NCBI GenBank assembly: GCA_948567375.1
Contig: OX419760.1
Coordinates: forward strand, 992,001-1,056,000
Direction: 5' to 3'
DNA length: 64,000 nt
Origin: Lunularia cruciata
Taxonomy: Eukaryota > Streptophyta > Marchantiopsida > Lunulariales > Lunulariaceae
The position numbers and the translations under genes were made by a program. The notes beneath the pieces were generated by a model that was not told where the DNA came from, did no database searches, and saw nothing but the letters and a program-made list of their open reading frames with translations. Shown one piece after another: positions 1-11,978 of this stretch (position 1 is the stretch's first letter; each line of letters begins with the position of its first letter).

Positions 1-1742
1 ACCTGATGTTTTCTTTTGAGACCGGTCATGGAATAAGAAAAGGAAAGCAGAATACATAGGAAAATTTGCCGGACCATAGTACATAGGAAAGTCTTTGATT
101 TAACACTCTTGAGATGATGAAGGTACAGTGAGCCGGAGTTGGCACTTACGCCAACTGCTCGGCCTGTGGTTTCCTCGCATGGATTGTGTAATCATAGAGT
201 AAGTATTTATGTCATTGGTTCTCGGCAGTTTATCATTCTTAAATCATTTTCAAACGGTGTTAACTTAACTTTGCAGTGTGTTTATATCTAAATAGAAATT
301 ACAGGCCAAGCATAAAATTCACCTTGCTTCTGCGTCCACCATTATGGTTTCGTATGCCAGGAGAGTAGAACTAGGCCCAAGGTCTTCATCAATTATCAAT
401 TGGGCAGTGACATTTTTGCATTTTGAAACGGAAGCTTCTGGGTGTCATTGCCATGTGCTCTAGTAGCATTTACCATATTGCTAGAATTATAACTGTGTCA
501 AAAGGGGAGAGGATGAATAACTTTCTTCTCAATAAGGGTTTCTTTTGAAAAGTTCTAAATATATCAGTAGAATATGCTATTGGACCAGTTACACACGGTC
601 AATACGCAGTCTCCCTTAAAAACTATCATCATCAAGTTCATGATATTTTTATGAAGTATTTTACATTTATTAGGTGACATTTATTCACAAAGATCATCTC
701 AATGAAGTATATTAAGAATCGATCATATCTGCAAAATTACTCCAAGAAGAATAGCTTAATATCACATGTAAATCAACAGGGATCCGTTTCTGTTCATACT
801 TAATACAATGTCACTAGCATTATCTTGACGGATTTCAAGCTTTGTTATTCTAATCAATCCCTCGGAACCAATACCGGTCATACGTGATATAAGCTAATGA
901 TAAATCAGTATCGTAATATGTCATAACTTGATAATACATGTCAATTATGTTGATAAGTTTCAAAATAAATTAGCGGTAGATTTCATCATCGAAATACTTA
1001 ACATTTATTTATGGTAATAAGATTTTCAAACCACTACTTTAAAATGAAAAATAATTTGAGGGAGAATAAACCTACCTAGTGAACTAAAATGTTTCAGACT
1101 TGAAAGAGGTTTGAAGAAAAAGGGAAGATTCACAAATACCCTCTTATTGGAGATGGTATTATGAGAATGAACCTCCTATTGTTTTATTCTGAACCTTCAC
1201 ACGTGGTACATTAGGTGTTCAATTTTATAATTAACACACTTAAAAAAGAAGAAGACATTTGGTTAATCCATCCATCTGATGAGGACGCTATTCTTCAGTT
1301 TTGCCATCACTAGTGGCTTGGTTCAAGAAGATGAAATGGAAACTAACCAATATGTAATGTGTCTGACTTTTATGCTTTGATTATAGTTACATTCTACATT
1401 CTACATTGTACATTTTCTGTTGACGGTCTTAATCTCTGCAATTCTTCAATACTACTTTCCTATAAAAGATTACTAAAATTCAAATTTCCATCACATTGCT
1501 GTACTGCCTGGTTTTACTCTATGTCTATTGATTGCTTGCTCTATTGTCCTGGATGGATTCCTAAACACAGTGGTAATGGTGGATTGACGAGAGAGAGAGA
1601 GAGAGAGAGGAGGGGAGGCCCTTGGAGATGGAATCCTAAACACAGTGGTAATGGTGGATTGACGAGAGAGAGAGAGAGGAGGGGAGGCCCTTGGGGAAGT
1701 ACTCTCCTTATCTAGACACTTGTAAACAGAGAAGGGACTGGG
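1..1742. other. No gene seen upstream of the VIR3-like gene
   Basis: AT-rich DNA with no open frame that resembles a protein. The short open frames near 1359-1715 arise from the GA-rich tandem duplication at 1559-1702. It presumably holds the promoter and 5' UTR of the gene starting near 1743, but I see no motif I would name. Confidence 0.5.
1559..1702. repeat. 75-bp tandem duplication carrying a (GA)n microsatellite
   Basis: Two adjacent copies with a period of 75 bases begin with TCCTAAACACAGTGG. Each contains a GA run (about ten units in the first, seven in the second) followed by GGAGGGGAGGCCCTTGG. The different run lengths are typical slippage. It lies just upstream of the VIR3-like gene, so it may be in its promoter or 5' UTR. 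Confidence 0.9.
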
Positions 1743-4215
1743 ATGTCGTTTCAGCAGTCTCTGGATATTCTCGTCGTGCCTCGTCAGCACATTCAAACTG
1801 GGAGGAATGCTCGTGTGGATGCACTTGTTGTGATTCTCCCGACGAAATTGATGTCTGAAGAGTATCACCTTATTGATGAAGTGCTCCAGTTTACACACAC
1901 AGGTGTGCTCTCAGCTGGTTCATGGGCTCAATGCATTCCCTCGGGATCGCAAGGTGTGTGAATTGAGATGTTGGAGTAGTGGGGTAATTTTGGGTTCTGG
2001 GACGATTCATTTCTGCCAGACGCATGGTCGACAGGATGCAGCTGTGGGATGGTTATCCAGGTCACTTGACGGAGGAGGATGTCGTCCACATTCGGGAATT
2101 GTGGCCAGAGGGCAGAAGAGCGAATCCAGAGAGTGGCAAGAATATGATGAGGCAGTGCAAAATATGGACCTGGGAACTGCCCTTGAGATTTTATCTGTTT
2201 TGAACACCAAGGAGACGGATACTGTAAAGATTGCAGGATCTACTGGGACTCTGGAGTCGGAATCATCAGCGTGGGTTGTAGATGAAGCGCGAGAGGAGAA
2301 TGGGAATTTGTTGCGGTTCCCTCCAGCTGACGGACAATCCCGAGACTTTCTCAGAATACTTGATGCTGCTCAGATGACTATGGATTTAGGTCTGATTGGG
2401 AGAGCTTATGAGTACCTTCAAGTGAGAGGATTTCTAAACAATTTTGGGAAATGCAAGGCACAAGGTGAGACAGCAGAATCTGGAAACCTGTCCTTCTAAA
2501 AAGCTTGTTTGTTGTATTAGGAAGAGTATTCAAAACTCCTAGCCTGCAAATTGTAATGGAAGTTCTTGAGATATATCTCAGAGGCCATAATAACGTTCAA
2601 ACTGATTTTCTCACTTCGGTGTATCATAATCAGCTTCCGAAGGAGAGAGGTTGGTGACACCATCCATCATGATGGATACTGCAGGGCTTAAAGGTGAGGG
2701 AATATACCAATGTCAAATAAAGCCGCCAGACAAGAGGATTCTGATCTTGTTCTCAAGTCAAGCAGTTTGTTTTAGTTGGTGATGTCTATTTAGTAAGCAG
2801 TTTGCTACTTTCTTTGATCTTGATTGGTGTTTCCTTTTCATGTGCTTCTTCTTCCAGTTTGAGTTATCCAGAGGATACTGCGTAATAGTTGGAAGCGTTC
2901 ACCAGTAGGTGCCACAGTGTTGTGATGATATCTTTAAAATTCATTGGTTGCAGCGTCCGAGCTCTCGCCCAAGAAGTGGGGTTTGTCAGGAAATTCTGCC
3001 ATCGTGTTGCCGGCATCCTTCGCTTTCGTGTCATTCCTCGTGAACAGTGACATCGATGTGAGACCTATTATATTTCTACTTCTGGGACTTGGAGTTGCTG
3101 ATGCGATTTACTTAGGAGGCACTGGTACTGGGCAAGTGCTCTCCTTATGGCCACCTTATAAGCGACGAGTGCTAGTCCACGAAGCTGGTCACGTACTTGT
3201 AGGTATGTGCAAATGCCAGAGCAGGAGATATAAAGTTCTCTTTGCCTACATTTGCTTTTCTGATCATGAAGTTGCATGGAATCTGCTAAAGGGGAAATAA
3301 TTGAGTCGTTTTCTCCACCTCCCTTTCGTCTTCATTTTGCAGCTTACCTGCTAGGTTGCCCAATTCGTGGAGTGGTCCTTGATGCAATGCAAGCCATGAA
3401 GATGGGAATCCAAGGACAGGTTGGTTCTTTGTGCGCTCCCTCGAGCTTGGTTGCTGCTTAGTACTTCCCTGAGGCTATCATGCCTACGTTCTATAGATGC
3501 TTTCTTGCTAAAATATCGTTTGTCTCTCTAAGCTTAAGTTGCACGTCCTGTCCGATATAGGCAGGCACTCAATTCTGGGATGAAACATTGGAGAATGAAC
3601 TACGACAAGATAAGTTGACAGGGGCATCTATAGATCGGTAATTAGCAACACCTTGAGTTTCTCAACTTCCTTTTAATGTTTCTCAAGCTCTAGGGAAACA
3701 ACTTTACATTTTCAGGAGCAAAGACCATATAAAACTCTGGACAGCATTGACTTGAAATATACTGTTTGCTTCCGGCCTTACCTGGATGAACGCTGAGAAT
3801 TTTGCCCTTGGTGAACTGATGTGCCTAGCAGGTACAGCATAGTCCTCTTTGCTGGAATAGCAGCAGAGGCGTTAGTATATGGGGAAGCAGAGGGTGGTGA
3901 GAGTGACGAGAATTTGTTCAAATCGGTTGTGTCTCAACTACAACCGCCATGGAGTCCAGCGAAGGTGATATGAACCTGCCAGACATTCCATCTTCCCTTG
4001 TTTTCTCCGATCTAGAGTCTCACGTTCCTGAATTTGTGCTGAATAGGGTCCGGTGGTGGTTTGTGCAGATGTCAAACCAGGCCCGTTGGGCAGTATTAAG
4101 AGCATTCAACCTAATTAAGGAGCATAGAAGTACCCACACAGCAATTGTGGAAGCTTTGGAACGAGGAGTAGGCTTGGGTTCTTTGATTAAGACCATGGAG
4201 GAGACAATCGATTGA
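1743..4215 (+). CDS. VIR3-like chloroplast FtsH-related (M41-type, HEAGH) protein, multi-exon; 5' end uncertain
   Basis: Exons that join with matching phases: ...2464, 2954-3202, 3343-3419, 3561-3637, 3832-3964, 4069-4215 (TGA); introns are GT-AG. The last five exons give about 227 residues. Order: two likely membrane segments (around VLPASFAFVSFLVN and FLLLGLGVADAIYL), then KRRVLVHEAGH with the zinc-metalloprotease HEAGH signature, then YLLGCPIRG, GTQFWDE, LFAGIAAEALVYGEAEGG and SNQARW. There is no AAA ATPase domain, so this is an FtsH-like protein of the plant VIRESCENT3 kind, thought to act in chloroplasts; I matched it from memory of the family. The preceding exon (about 2130-2464) supplies a helical region ending near FGKCKAQ. 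Upstream of 2130 the reading frame is unclear: an ATG frame opens at 1743, and a plausible coding stretch at 2035-2135 (with LTEEDVVHIRELWPEGRR) is in another frame, so an exon or an indel is missing from the model. No transit peptide is recognised. Confidence 0.8.
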
Positions 4216-7166
4216 ATAGGCTTCAATATTTGAACACCAAGACAAGGTCACACCCACGGCGATCTGTCCACTTTTCCCTCTTTTAGCACTTATACCTGCA
4301 GCAAGTGTTGGTGCTGATAAGAGGCTCTAGATTTCCTCTTTGTGATCCTCCGCGGGGTCGTTCTCCAATGTCAATAAAGCAATGTCAGCCTCAGACATTT
4401 AACACGTGGAGGTGGACGATAAGCCATGTGATCCACATGTGTACATCTAGTATTGTATATGTAGCAGCTGCCAGGTCATGCAAGGAGCCCAGTATTCATT
4501 CAGAGCTTGCTGAGTAGTAGCGCAGTTTCAGGCACGAGTTCTACCTATGGTTTGAGGCATGAGATAAAATATTGCAATCTTTGAGGTGCGTGCTTTAGTT
4601 CTTCCCCAGAGAGGTATCGATTGTATCAGTTAGGCACTTCTGGTGAAGTTCCTAAAGGTGGTTCCCCAGTCCAGCTCTCCTAATTGGAGTTTCATCTTAT
4701 TGAGAAGTCCGTTTTGAAAGTCACCTTTTAGCTAATCCCTACTCCGGGGCTTTGCCACGTGGAAGTGTAGTATGAATAACCTTGTTTAATACTACGGAAG
4801 TGCAGACAGGACATACCAATGCTCTCAATCCTTGCTTTTATCTGCCTACCTTTTCTTTCTCTGCGCTGGAAAGGTTCTGTCACTGGGAAGTATGTAGTGG
4901 GTTGAAAAATACATCTTTCTACCTATTCGGCGCGTCATACCCTAGAATCCAGAGGCTTTCTGGTATGACCTTTGGTGATCTGTTTACCTTGTGCATCGTA
5001 GCGACGTCTTGGCCCTATATATTTGGAAAAGGGGGTCTAAATCTACGTACTGCGTGTAACCAAGCTAAAGTCTTAGGCCCTGATTCTCTTTGTTTTTCAA
5101 CGCATTCGTTCAGACACAGATTGCGTCTTGTATCCGCATCAACGGCTGCTTCACAGAAGGATTGGTCTTACACACTCCTTGTTGAAACAAAGCCTATATT
5201 TTGCTCTGTTCTAGGACGACCCACCTTTTCTTCCCAACTATTTCCCACATTTGTTGTCATTTTTCCAATGTCCACATTGTCGATTGCGAAGTTGACACGG
5301 TGTCCACGCGGTCCACTTTCGCAATGTCCACAAGGTGTTGACCGAATTATGACGTAGATATAGTGCAGGCTCAAGGCTCGTGCATGACTCAAGTTGGGTG
5401 GAGAAGCATATTTTATTGCAATCTTTCAATGTTTGTCAAACGGAAGTCCAGGTAGAAAGTGGACTAGAGTGAATCGAATGATAGAATTTTAAACTTAGAA
5501 GTCTTCTTCTGTACACCTTCGTCCGTGCGGTCTTAATGCTGGATGTTAAGGGCAACGAATGAAGGACGTAGATTAAGGTATAGCTAGTACGGCAACGGTT
5601 GGGATATGCCAACCTATCTATCTGCTGCCGAGGAAGCGTTGCCCTCCTTGGGGAGAACGACTTCGTTCCGATGGAGATCATCAGGAGTAGTAAAGAAGAT
5701 TTCTTCACCCAATTTGAGTCGGGAGTTTTTGATACCCGGCCCAGGTATCTCATGATGATGAGACTTTAAAATTGAGAAGTTTCTACCTTGGTATATGCCA
5801 CCTTGGCAATGAATTGAAGGGAAGATAGACCATGTGCACAGTAACATTCGAGTTCTGTTAGCTCAAGCAACATCTCGTTCGAGAGAATCTGCTGTGCCAA
5901 GCCCTACATTTCCGGGAGGCCTCAACTTGCCAAGGTAAGTGGAAGTGATGGTTCCAATGTTATCGGAAGTGTTCTTCGATGCGCATTACTGTACCCACCG
6001 TGGGTTCCACAGAATCAATGCGATGATCTCAGCATCCACTTACAGACAGGGTTTGATTCCGGAGTCGGTAAGTCGGAGGATACAAATCAACCCATACCAT
6101 ACTTTAGATGTTACAACAGGTAGTTGGTCTATTCAACTCAACTATTACTACAAAATGTACATCACTTGGAATATTCAGACTTGGGAAGTAGTGAGCTTTT
6201 CAGCAAAGCTATGGTACAGTAGTCAACGGTCTAAGGCGGATGTTACTCGCCAGTAAAAGTTACACTTGACTTCTTCGGCAACACGATTTATCTATCTGTA
6301 TATGCGGAAGTATCAATTTGTGTTGCGGTCACGTGTGCTTTCTATTGATCTTTTAGAGCTTCTTCTTGGCATATTGATACGAAGTTTGGGCTTTCTAGCT
6401 CTAAATTTTCCATCTTGGAACTCACCGTCTCAACTGGAAGACTTTTACTTGCATACTCGCATGCCGGCCAGTTCAACTGATGACGTGCTCTTAAATCAGA
6501 CTTAGTCAATATCTGTGTGAACGGTGAAATACCATTTTTTTCCTTCGAGCTCGGCTCTTTAAGACAACTCCAAACTTCTCATCATCGTCTTCTTTATGGT
6601 TCCAGCGGGACCGCTACCTGCCGTAATGCTTCAACGTTTCATTCTATTATCAAGCAAGGTCATCGAAGCAGCAGCAGCTCTGAAGAAACTCGTCCCTGCC
6701 AAATTCATTTCCACACTCAAATGTTTGGTTTCCTAAACAAAGAAACATATCCTTTTGCCTTGCCTTTTTCTCTTGTCAGTGTTCATCTTCGGAGTGTTTG
6801 GTGACGATCTTCGACCTTGGGCGCTTCCTCTTCTGAAGTTGATTCCAGCGACGGTTTCCTACTTCATGATTATTTGTCGAGTTGTTTGCCAGCAGCTGGC
6901 CTACTATATGGCAGAACTGGCGCTACCCTGAGCGCTTGATCGTGTTGTTCGGCGGGTTTTGCTATATGATGCTCTTTCCAACATACGATTCAGCACTCGA
7001 GTTGTGTACGAATTTATCACTCTTACGTTCTTCTTTAGCTCCGTCTGTGTTTCTCGACGATCTCCATAAGTGACGATAATAATTATTGCCTCTGGACCTC
7101 GCGCGATTTACCTTGAAAATCAGCCGTCTATAACTGCAAAGCGAACGACTCGGGAATTTAGCTACA
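4216..7166. other. Intergenic; no supported gene
   Basis: Several open frames of 60-190 codons (the longest at 4782-5357) have no recognisable motif, skewed composition or splice structure. 4216-4800 probably includes the 3' UTR and terminator of the VIR3-like gene. One imperfect inverted repeat is listed separately. Confidence 0.5.
5283..5325. repeat. Imperfect inverted repeat
   Basis: ATTGCGAAGT at 5283-5292 pairs with ACTTTCGCAAT at 5315-5325 (one bulged base). The CAATGTCCACA word on the right also occurs just left of the repeat, at about 5267. It may be the remnant of a small transposon end; no target duplication was identified. Confidence 0.5.
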
Positions 7167-7571
7167 ATGTCTGCTAAGGTTTCTCGGATTTTGCTTGCGA
7201 TGATTTTCATGAATAGCATCTTCAACTGTTCCGCACAAATGAAAGAAAATTCTCACCAATTTGCAGATACAAATAAGATTCATATAGCTTCTGTTGATGA
7301 CATATGGAAAACAGTTGTGCCATCGTACGTCATGAACTGGGCTCAACATCAGGGCACGGTTGCGGACCTCGCAGAGTCGAATTACTACGCGGGCGAGCAT
7401 GATTTGCTGGCAAGCTGGGCTAGCGCTGCAGCCACAGGCGCTTTCAGAGTCGATCGAGTCGATTCGAGTCCGGCCCATATTTTCGGGGTGAACTCATGTG
7501 CACCTGGCAGAGTCTGTGGCCACCATTCTTCTCTTGGATACGTCTTCAACACCAAATCGAAAGAGAGGTAG
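7167..7571 (+). CDS. Possible small secreted protein, unrecognised
   Basis: Open frame of 134 codons beginning at a true ATG (context ACAATG). The first 24 residues look like a signal peptide: basic residues at 4 and 7, the hydrophobic core ILLAMIF, and small residues before a plausible cut after CSA. The rest has two Cys near the C terminus (NSCAPGRVCGHH) and no motif I recognise. Composition is more protein-like than neighbouring frames, but there is no splice or homology support. It could be a chance frame or an exon of a larger gene. Confidence 0.3.
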   Translation: MSAKVSRILLAMIFMNSIFNCSAQMKENSHQFADTNKIHIASVDDIWKTVVPSYVMNWAQHQGTVADLAESNYYAGEHDLLASWASAAATGAFRVDRVDSSPAHIFGVNSCAPGRVCGHHSSLGYVFNTKSKER

Positions 7572-8056
7572 ATTCATTCTGAGGAGCTCGGCATTTGTGT
7601 GTAGATATTCAGAATTATACAGGTTGGGTCTTTCACAGTTGTAAAAGTACATCACATCTGTAATTTCCAACCATTTGATGATACCAATAGCTTGGATTAC
7701 TTCCCAACAGAAGTTCGAATCAGATTTCTTGATACGGCATGCGTGGATATGAATGGTGTACATGTATGCAGCACTCCATCTGGACAGGAATCTCTGTTTC
7801 AGTCCATTCTTTTGCGTACCAACATTCACTGCTTTGAATCATTCCATGTTTCGAGTATACTCTGAACAGTCTGCAATCGCCTTGAAATTTCTTCAGTACA
7901 AGCTCAGCACATTTTACCGTTACTTGAGAAAACTGCTCGTATTTCTCATCAACTGGCTGACACAGCGTTCTAAGCGACCCAAATCGGATTCCAATTCAAT
8001 CCAGAATATGCAAGTAGGGTATGGGATATTGATTTGTATACTTCTCAGGGACTCCG

Positions 8057-8089
8057 AACGACGAGATTTACCGAGTAAACCTCGTCGTT
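8057..8089. repeat. Near-perfect hairpin, 16-base arms
   Basis: AACGACGAG at 8057-8065 pairs exactly with CTCGTCGTT at 8081-8089. The inner bases ATTTACC and AGTAAAC extend the stem with two mismatches, leaving almost no loop. A cruciform or an RNA hairpin is possible. Confidence 0.75.
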
Positions 8090-9074
8090 GTTTATTGAGG
8101 TAAATTGAGTATTACGGGCTCGTGACACTACCTCCTGGTTGGTGACAATGTATATGGTGATGAAGGCCCAAGTGAAATATAAATGGGTGCAATGTCGATG
8201 CACAATTTTAGTGTAGTGAAAAGTTCATGGTGACAGACATGTAGTGGATGTAGACCTCTCACATCTTAAAATCTAACATTATGAAGAAAAGCTGTAGCTC
8301 AAGACTGTACTGGTCAAGTAAGATAGCGGTGCCGAGTGATCTGTGGTATGTCCTGTGAAGGATTCTCATGTGCATCTGTACTTTTCCTTCAAGTCAGCTT
8401 CCTCTCGAAGAAGACATATTAACACGTCTTTCTCCTACAGCCGAAACTGTACTACCTCTACCAATAATATTTGTTTGGATGAAGCGACGAGTAGATCCTT
8501 TATGATATGGTGTCCAATAATTCCAGAATCCAGCGGTACCTCTACTGTGCTCAAGAGGTGCTTCCAAGCAAGTATACAGTTGAGGATGTGGTGATTTAAG
8601 CCTTTTGGCTAACGTACCAGTTACTCCGGGTTTGTACTGGAGACAGATCTCTACTTTTGAGTAAGAGATCTTCCTCTTACTAGTATACTAGAGGGCTTAG
8701 CCCCATTTTAACCCCCCAATGTCTGTTCCTTGTACGGCTTGATGGGGTCTTCCCATCCTTCTTGTTGTCACACGCGGTCATCTTATTCCAAAGTAAGAGA
8801 TGGGAAGGAAACTACTGTTCACACACAGGAAGTGCAAACTCCTGGATGAGACGTGGTTACATGTTGAGTAGATCCATGCGGGACAGTGACTTCCATTTGG
8901 ACTCATCATAAGCACCTTCAACTCTATCTACGATGGGACAAACAAAGTTGAGAACAACGCTATAGTACAAGAATTATATGGTTCCTATGGTTTATATATA
9001 GAATGATTGGAATGTACGTCGGGATCTGGAGGATGTATTGGAAGATCGAGGAATGCGACTTTCGTATGTTTTAT

Positions 9075-9140
9075 AAACATAGCCTATGCACATGCATAGG
9101 CTATGTTTAGGGTTTCTGTATGTTTATGCATAGGCTATGC
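9075..9140. repeat. Perfect 16-bp inverted repeat plus a third copy of the arm
   Basis: The left arm (9075-9090, AAACATAGCCTATGCA) and right arm (9093-9108) are exact reverse complements separated by CA. A third copy of the right-arm core, ATGCATAGGCTATGC, lies at 9126-9140. The core CATAGGCTATG is itself close to palindromic. This could be a small fold-back element. Confidence 0.85.
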
Positions 9141-11978
9141 AATGACAGATGAAGGTTTTTAATTCGTTCCCTCCAAAAGATGTATTTTTATCAACCTAAT
9201 CCGAATAACCATCTGTGGATGACGTATTCTGTTCTAGCTGCTCAAGATCCATGCGCTTATTTTGAAGGGAAAAAACAGCGGTAATTTTCTCAGCTGCTCC
9301 ACGCATTCTTGAAGTGCGAAACCCAACGGGGCTGAGATTCATGTTACTGTTTACCGCTCGGTCATCCGATTCCCACGCATCCACTCCCATTCAAGATTGT
9401 TGCTGGTTTATCCACTTAAATGGGTTAATATACAGCTTCTTTATCCTCCGCTACCTACCATTCATTTATTCATACCATGATTTATTCCATTCCATGGCTA
9501 TCATATAGGTCACCGTGTGTGCATGTTCGCTCTCTGACTCTCTGGATCTGACGGTACCTGCTCCTAAACTCTCCTGTTCATTAACTTTTTAGATCATCCT
9601 GTACAGATCAAGAAAAAATTCTTGTCGTCAATTCAATCGTCTTCGATCTCAATAAGTTGCACATCTTCAACCAGGTATCCACGAACATATGCCTGGAGAG
9701 GGCACTCGATTGTCACCGCTGATAATTCCTAAAATTGATAGAGTTTATTTGAATCTTTTCTCATTTGTGGCATATTTTCCCTCTTGACAGTCTTCGACAT
9801 AGATCCGTGAAGTCAATCAGTTTCCTTTACGAATTCTCTAATCGTTTGTAAGCATGAAGAGCTCAAACTGAGACTAAGCGGAGCAATTTTAACGTGTTCA
9901 TGTTCACATATATAGAAAGGGAAGCACACTCTAAAAGGAATTCAGTGTGACGAGACAGAATTGGGATTGCCACATTTACTCACTGCGATATTTTTACAAA
10001 AGGTAAGCACCTTGCCTAGCTAAATCAAAAATTCGGTTAACCTAGCGGCTAAATTCAGGTCTAACGTGCCAAGTGCTTCTCGATCGAGTGAAGTATTAAT
10101 GCTAACATATCAGTTCAGTGAATTGGTATGCCTATGAGTGCTGTTGAAAGAAAGGGTAAATTCGAGTATTATGGCCAAAAACTACCAATCGGCAAAGATT
10201 ATAGATTTTCCACCTGTGCTGTTAGTAAACTATGAACACCAGGTGACAGATTTCTCTAACTCTAGATACATACAAAAGTTGCAAATTGTGCGTTCAATAC
10301 AAGTCGGAGAATGGTTGCAATGTCCTTCTGAACGCTTGCTGTTGTCGATAATTCTAGCTTATCAAGGTGGTGCATGCAATGTTGCACCTGTTGTCACCCC
10401 CAGCATAAACTAGGGTTGCATACTATGGGTGTCGTTCCTAAGAGTTTGCTTAGACTACAGCTCAATGTCGTTCTGAGATTCATGCCGTAAGGTAATCTTT
10501 GACTCCGCTAGTTGTCATCACGTTGGCTGCTGCTTTGACAGAATAGTTTGACGGAGGGCGACATAACATTTATTCCTTCTCCATGTTCCTGTAGCCAAGA
10601 GCAAGCACGTGAAGTGATTTCACGTTGCTCACATAATTGCTTTTACCTGACAGGAGGAAATCCACACACTTATATGTGTTAATTAACACTGGGGAAAAAA
10701 AAAGAACGAAATATGAAATTGAAAGAGTCCAACGAATCTGAATCATAAGGGCATCATTAGATCTGTTGTCTGAAATGAACAGATTGCATCACCGATCCAA
10801 AGCTTGTATTAGGCTTGACGTGTCTTTGTGAGAAGCCTCCAGCTCGTTGGTTGGAGCTACTACTGAGGGCAACCTCTGGAACTCTTACAACAGCGAAACT
10901 AGAAGTTAACTACTCTGAATTGAATGAGGCAGCAGTTCACTAACGCCGCGTGCTTGACAGAACTGGTTGATTTCTTCTAGCTGTCACAGGGCGTCTAGCC
11001 CGTTTCTTTTACCTGGAATCGATTCGAATTTTCAACATCGAAATCTAAGATATAGACACCAGACCACCAATAACAATATCAACACAAGCATTTGCACGAG
11101 TTTGAGTGAGGCGGTCAAGTCATAACTTAGGAGATGTTCAAAAAATAGTTTAATAGAACAACGATTGAGACCGTCAGTAGCTCCGAAACAATTGAGACCG
11201 TTCCATCACTCTGTGTTGGAGTAGTGGACTCCCCAACTGATGAGAAGGAGAAGTCTGGCTAGGCCGGTTGAAGCTCTCGCAGCATGCAAGGAGGGATGTC
11301 GTTATCTGTATTATATTGCTAGCTTCGGCTGTGCTTAACTCTAACATATGTCAAGATCCTGGGCTAGCTATCACTCTAAAAGCTATTGATCAACTTTCAA
11401 ACTATGGACCAGGTCATGATTGTGCACATACCTTGACTAGCTCAAAGTATGATCTGCTAACTGCAAGGTCTGTAAAGAGTCAAATTATGTGCAGCTTGAG
11501 CAGACTGAGTGTGTGAAGTAGAAAGCTCGGGGTTTAGATTCTTCTGTAAGAGCTGTCGAGGCCTAAGACTAGGGAGATTACTGCTACTGTAGCATCATTA
11601 ACAACTTCTAGGATGTGGATCAAATAGTTAATCAGTTCAAACAAGAGATTATAAGCAGTCACTATTGCGACTGATATCATCTTGTTATCTATCGTTAGAT
11701 CACTGACGTGAAAGATTGACTGAAGCTCAAGCTAGCTACGCAAGCATCCGATGAATCAATCAGAGACCCAATATGACGGCTTTGTTGTACATGTGATTGA
11801 TTATACGTACATCATAAATGAGCAGTATAGGCCAGGAGAAGATATGGTGTTAAACCAATTAATCCTCTGGGTCTAAAGCCTGCAGGGTAAGAATGTAAAT
11901 AACATGATCTGATTCTGTAGGTTATATGAATTCACGATAGCTGATGGCAGCCCGAGCGGTAGATTTCATTACCAAGGT

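Larger units (their letters stand above)
7572..11978. other. Intergenic; no supported gene
   Basis: No open frame above about 120 codons and none with a recognisable motif. Two strong inverted repeats (8057-8089 and 9075-9140) are the only structure I see. The last part, near 11979, is the 3' side of the AMT2 gene. Confidence 0.5.

Noticed and set aside
1359..1898. Open frames with RERERERE or SLSLS tracts on both strands
   Set aside because: They are translations of the GA microsatellite duplication.
4782..5357. 191-codon open frame on the plus strand
   Set aside because: No recognisable domain, no codon pattern and no conserved motif; likely chance in a stop-poor stretch.
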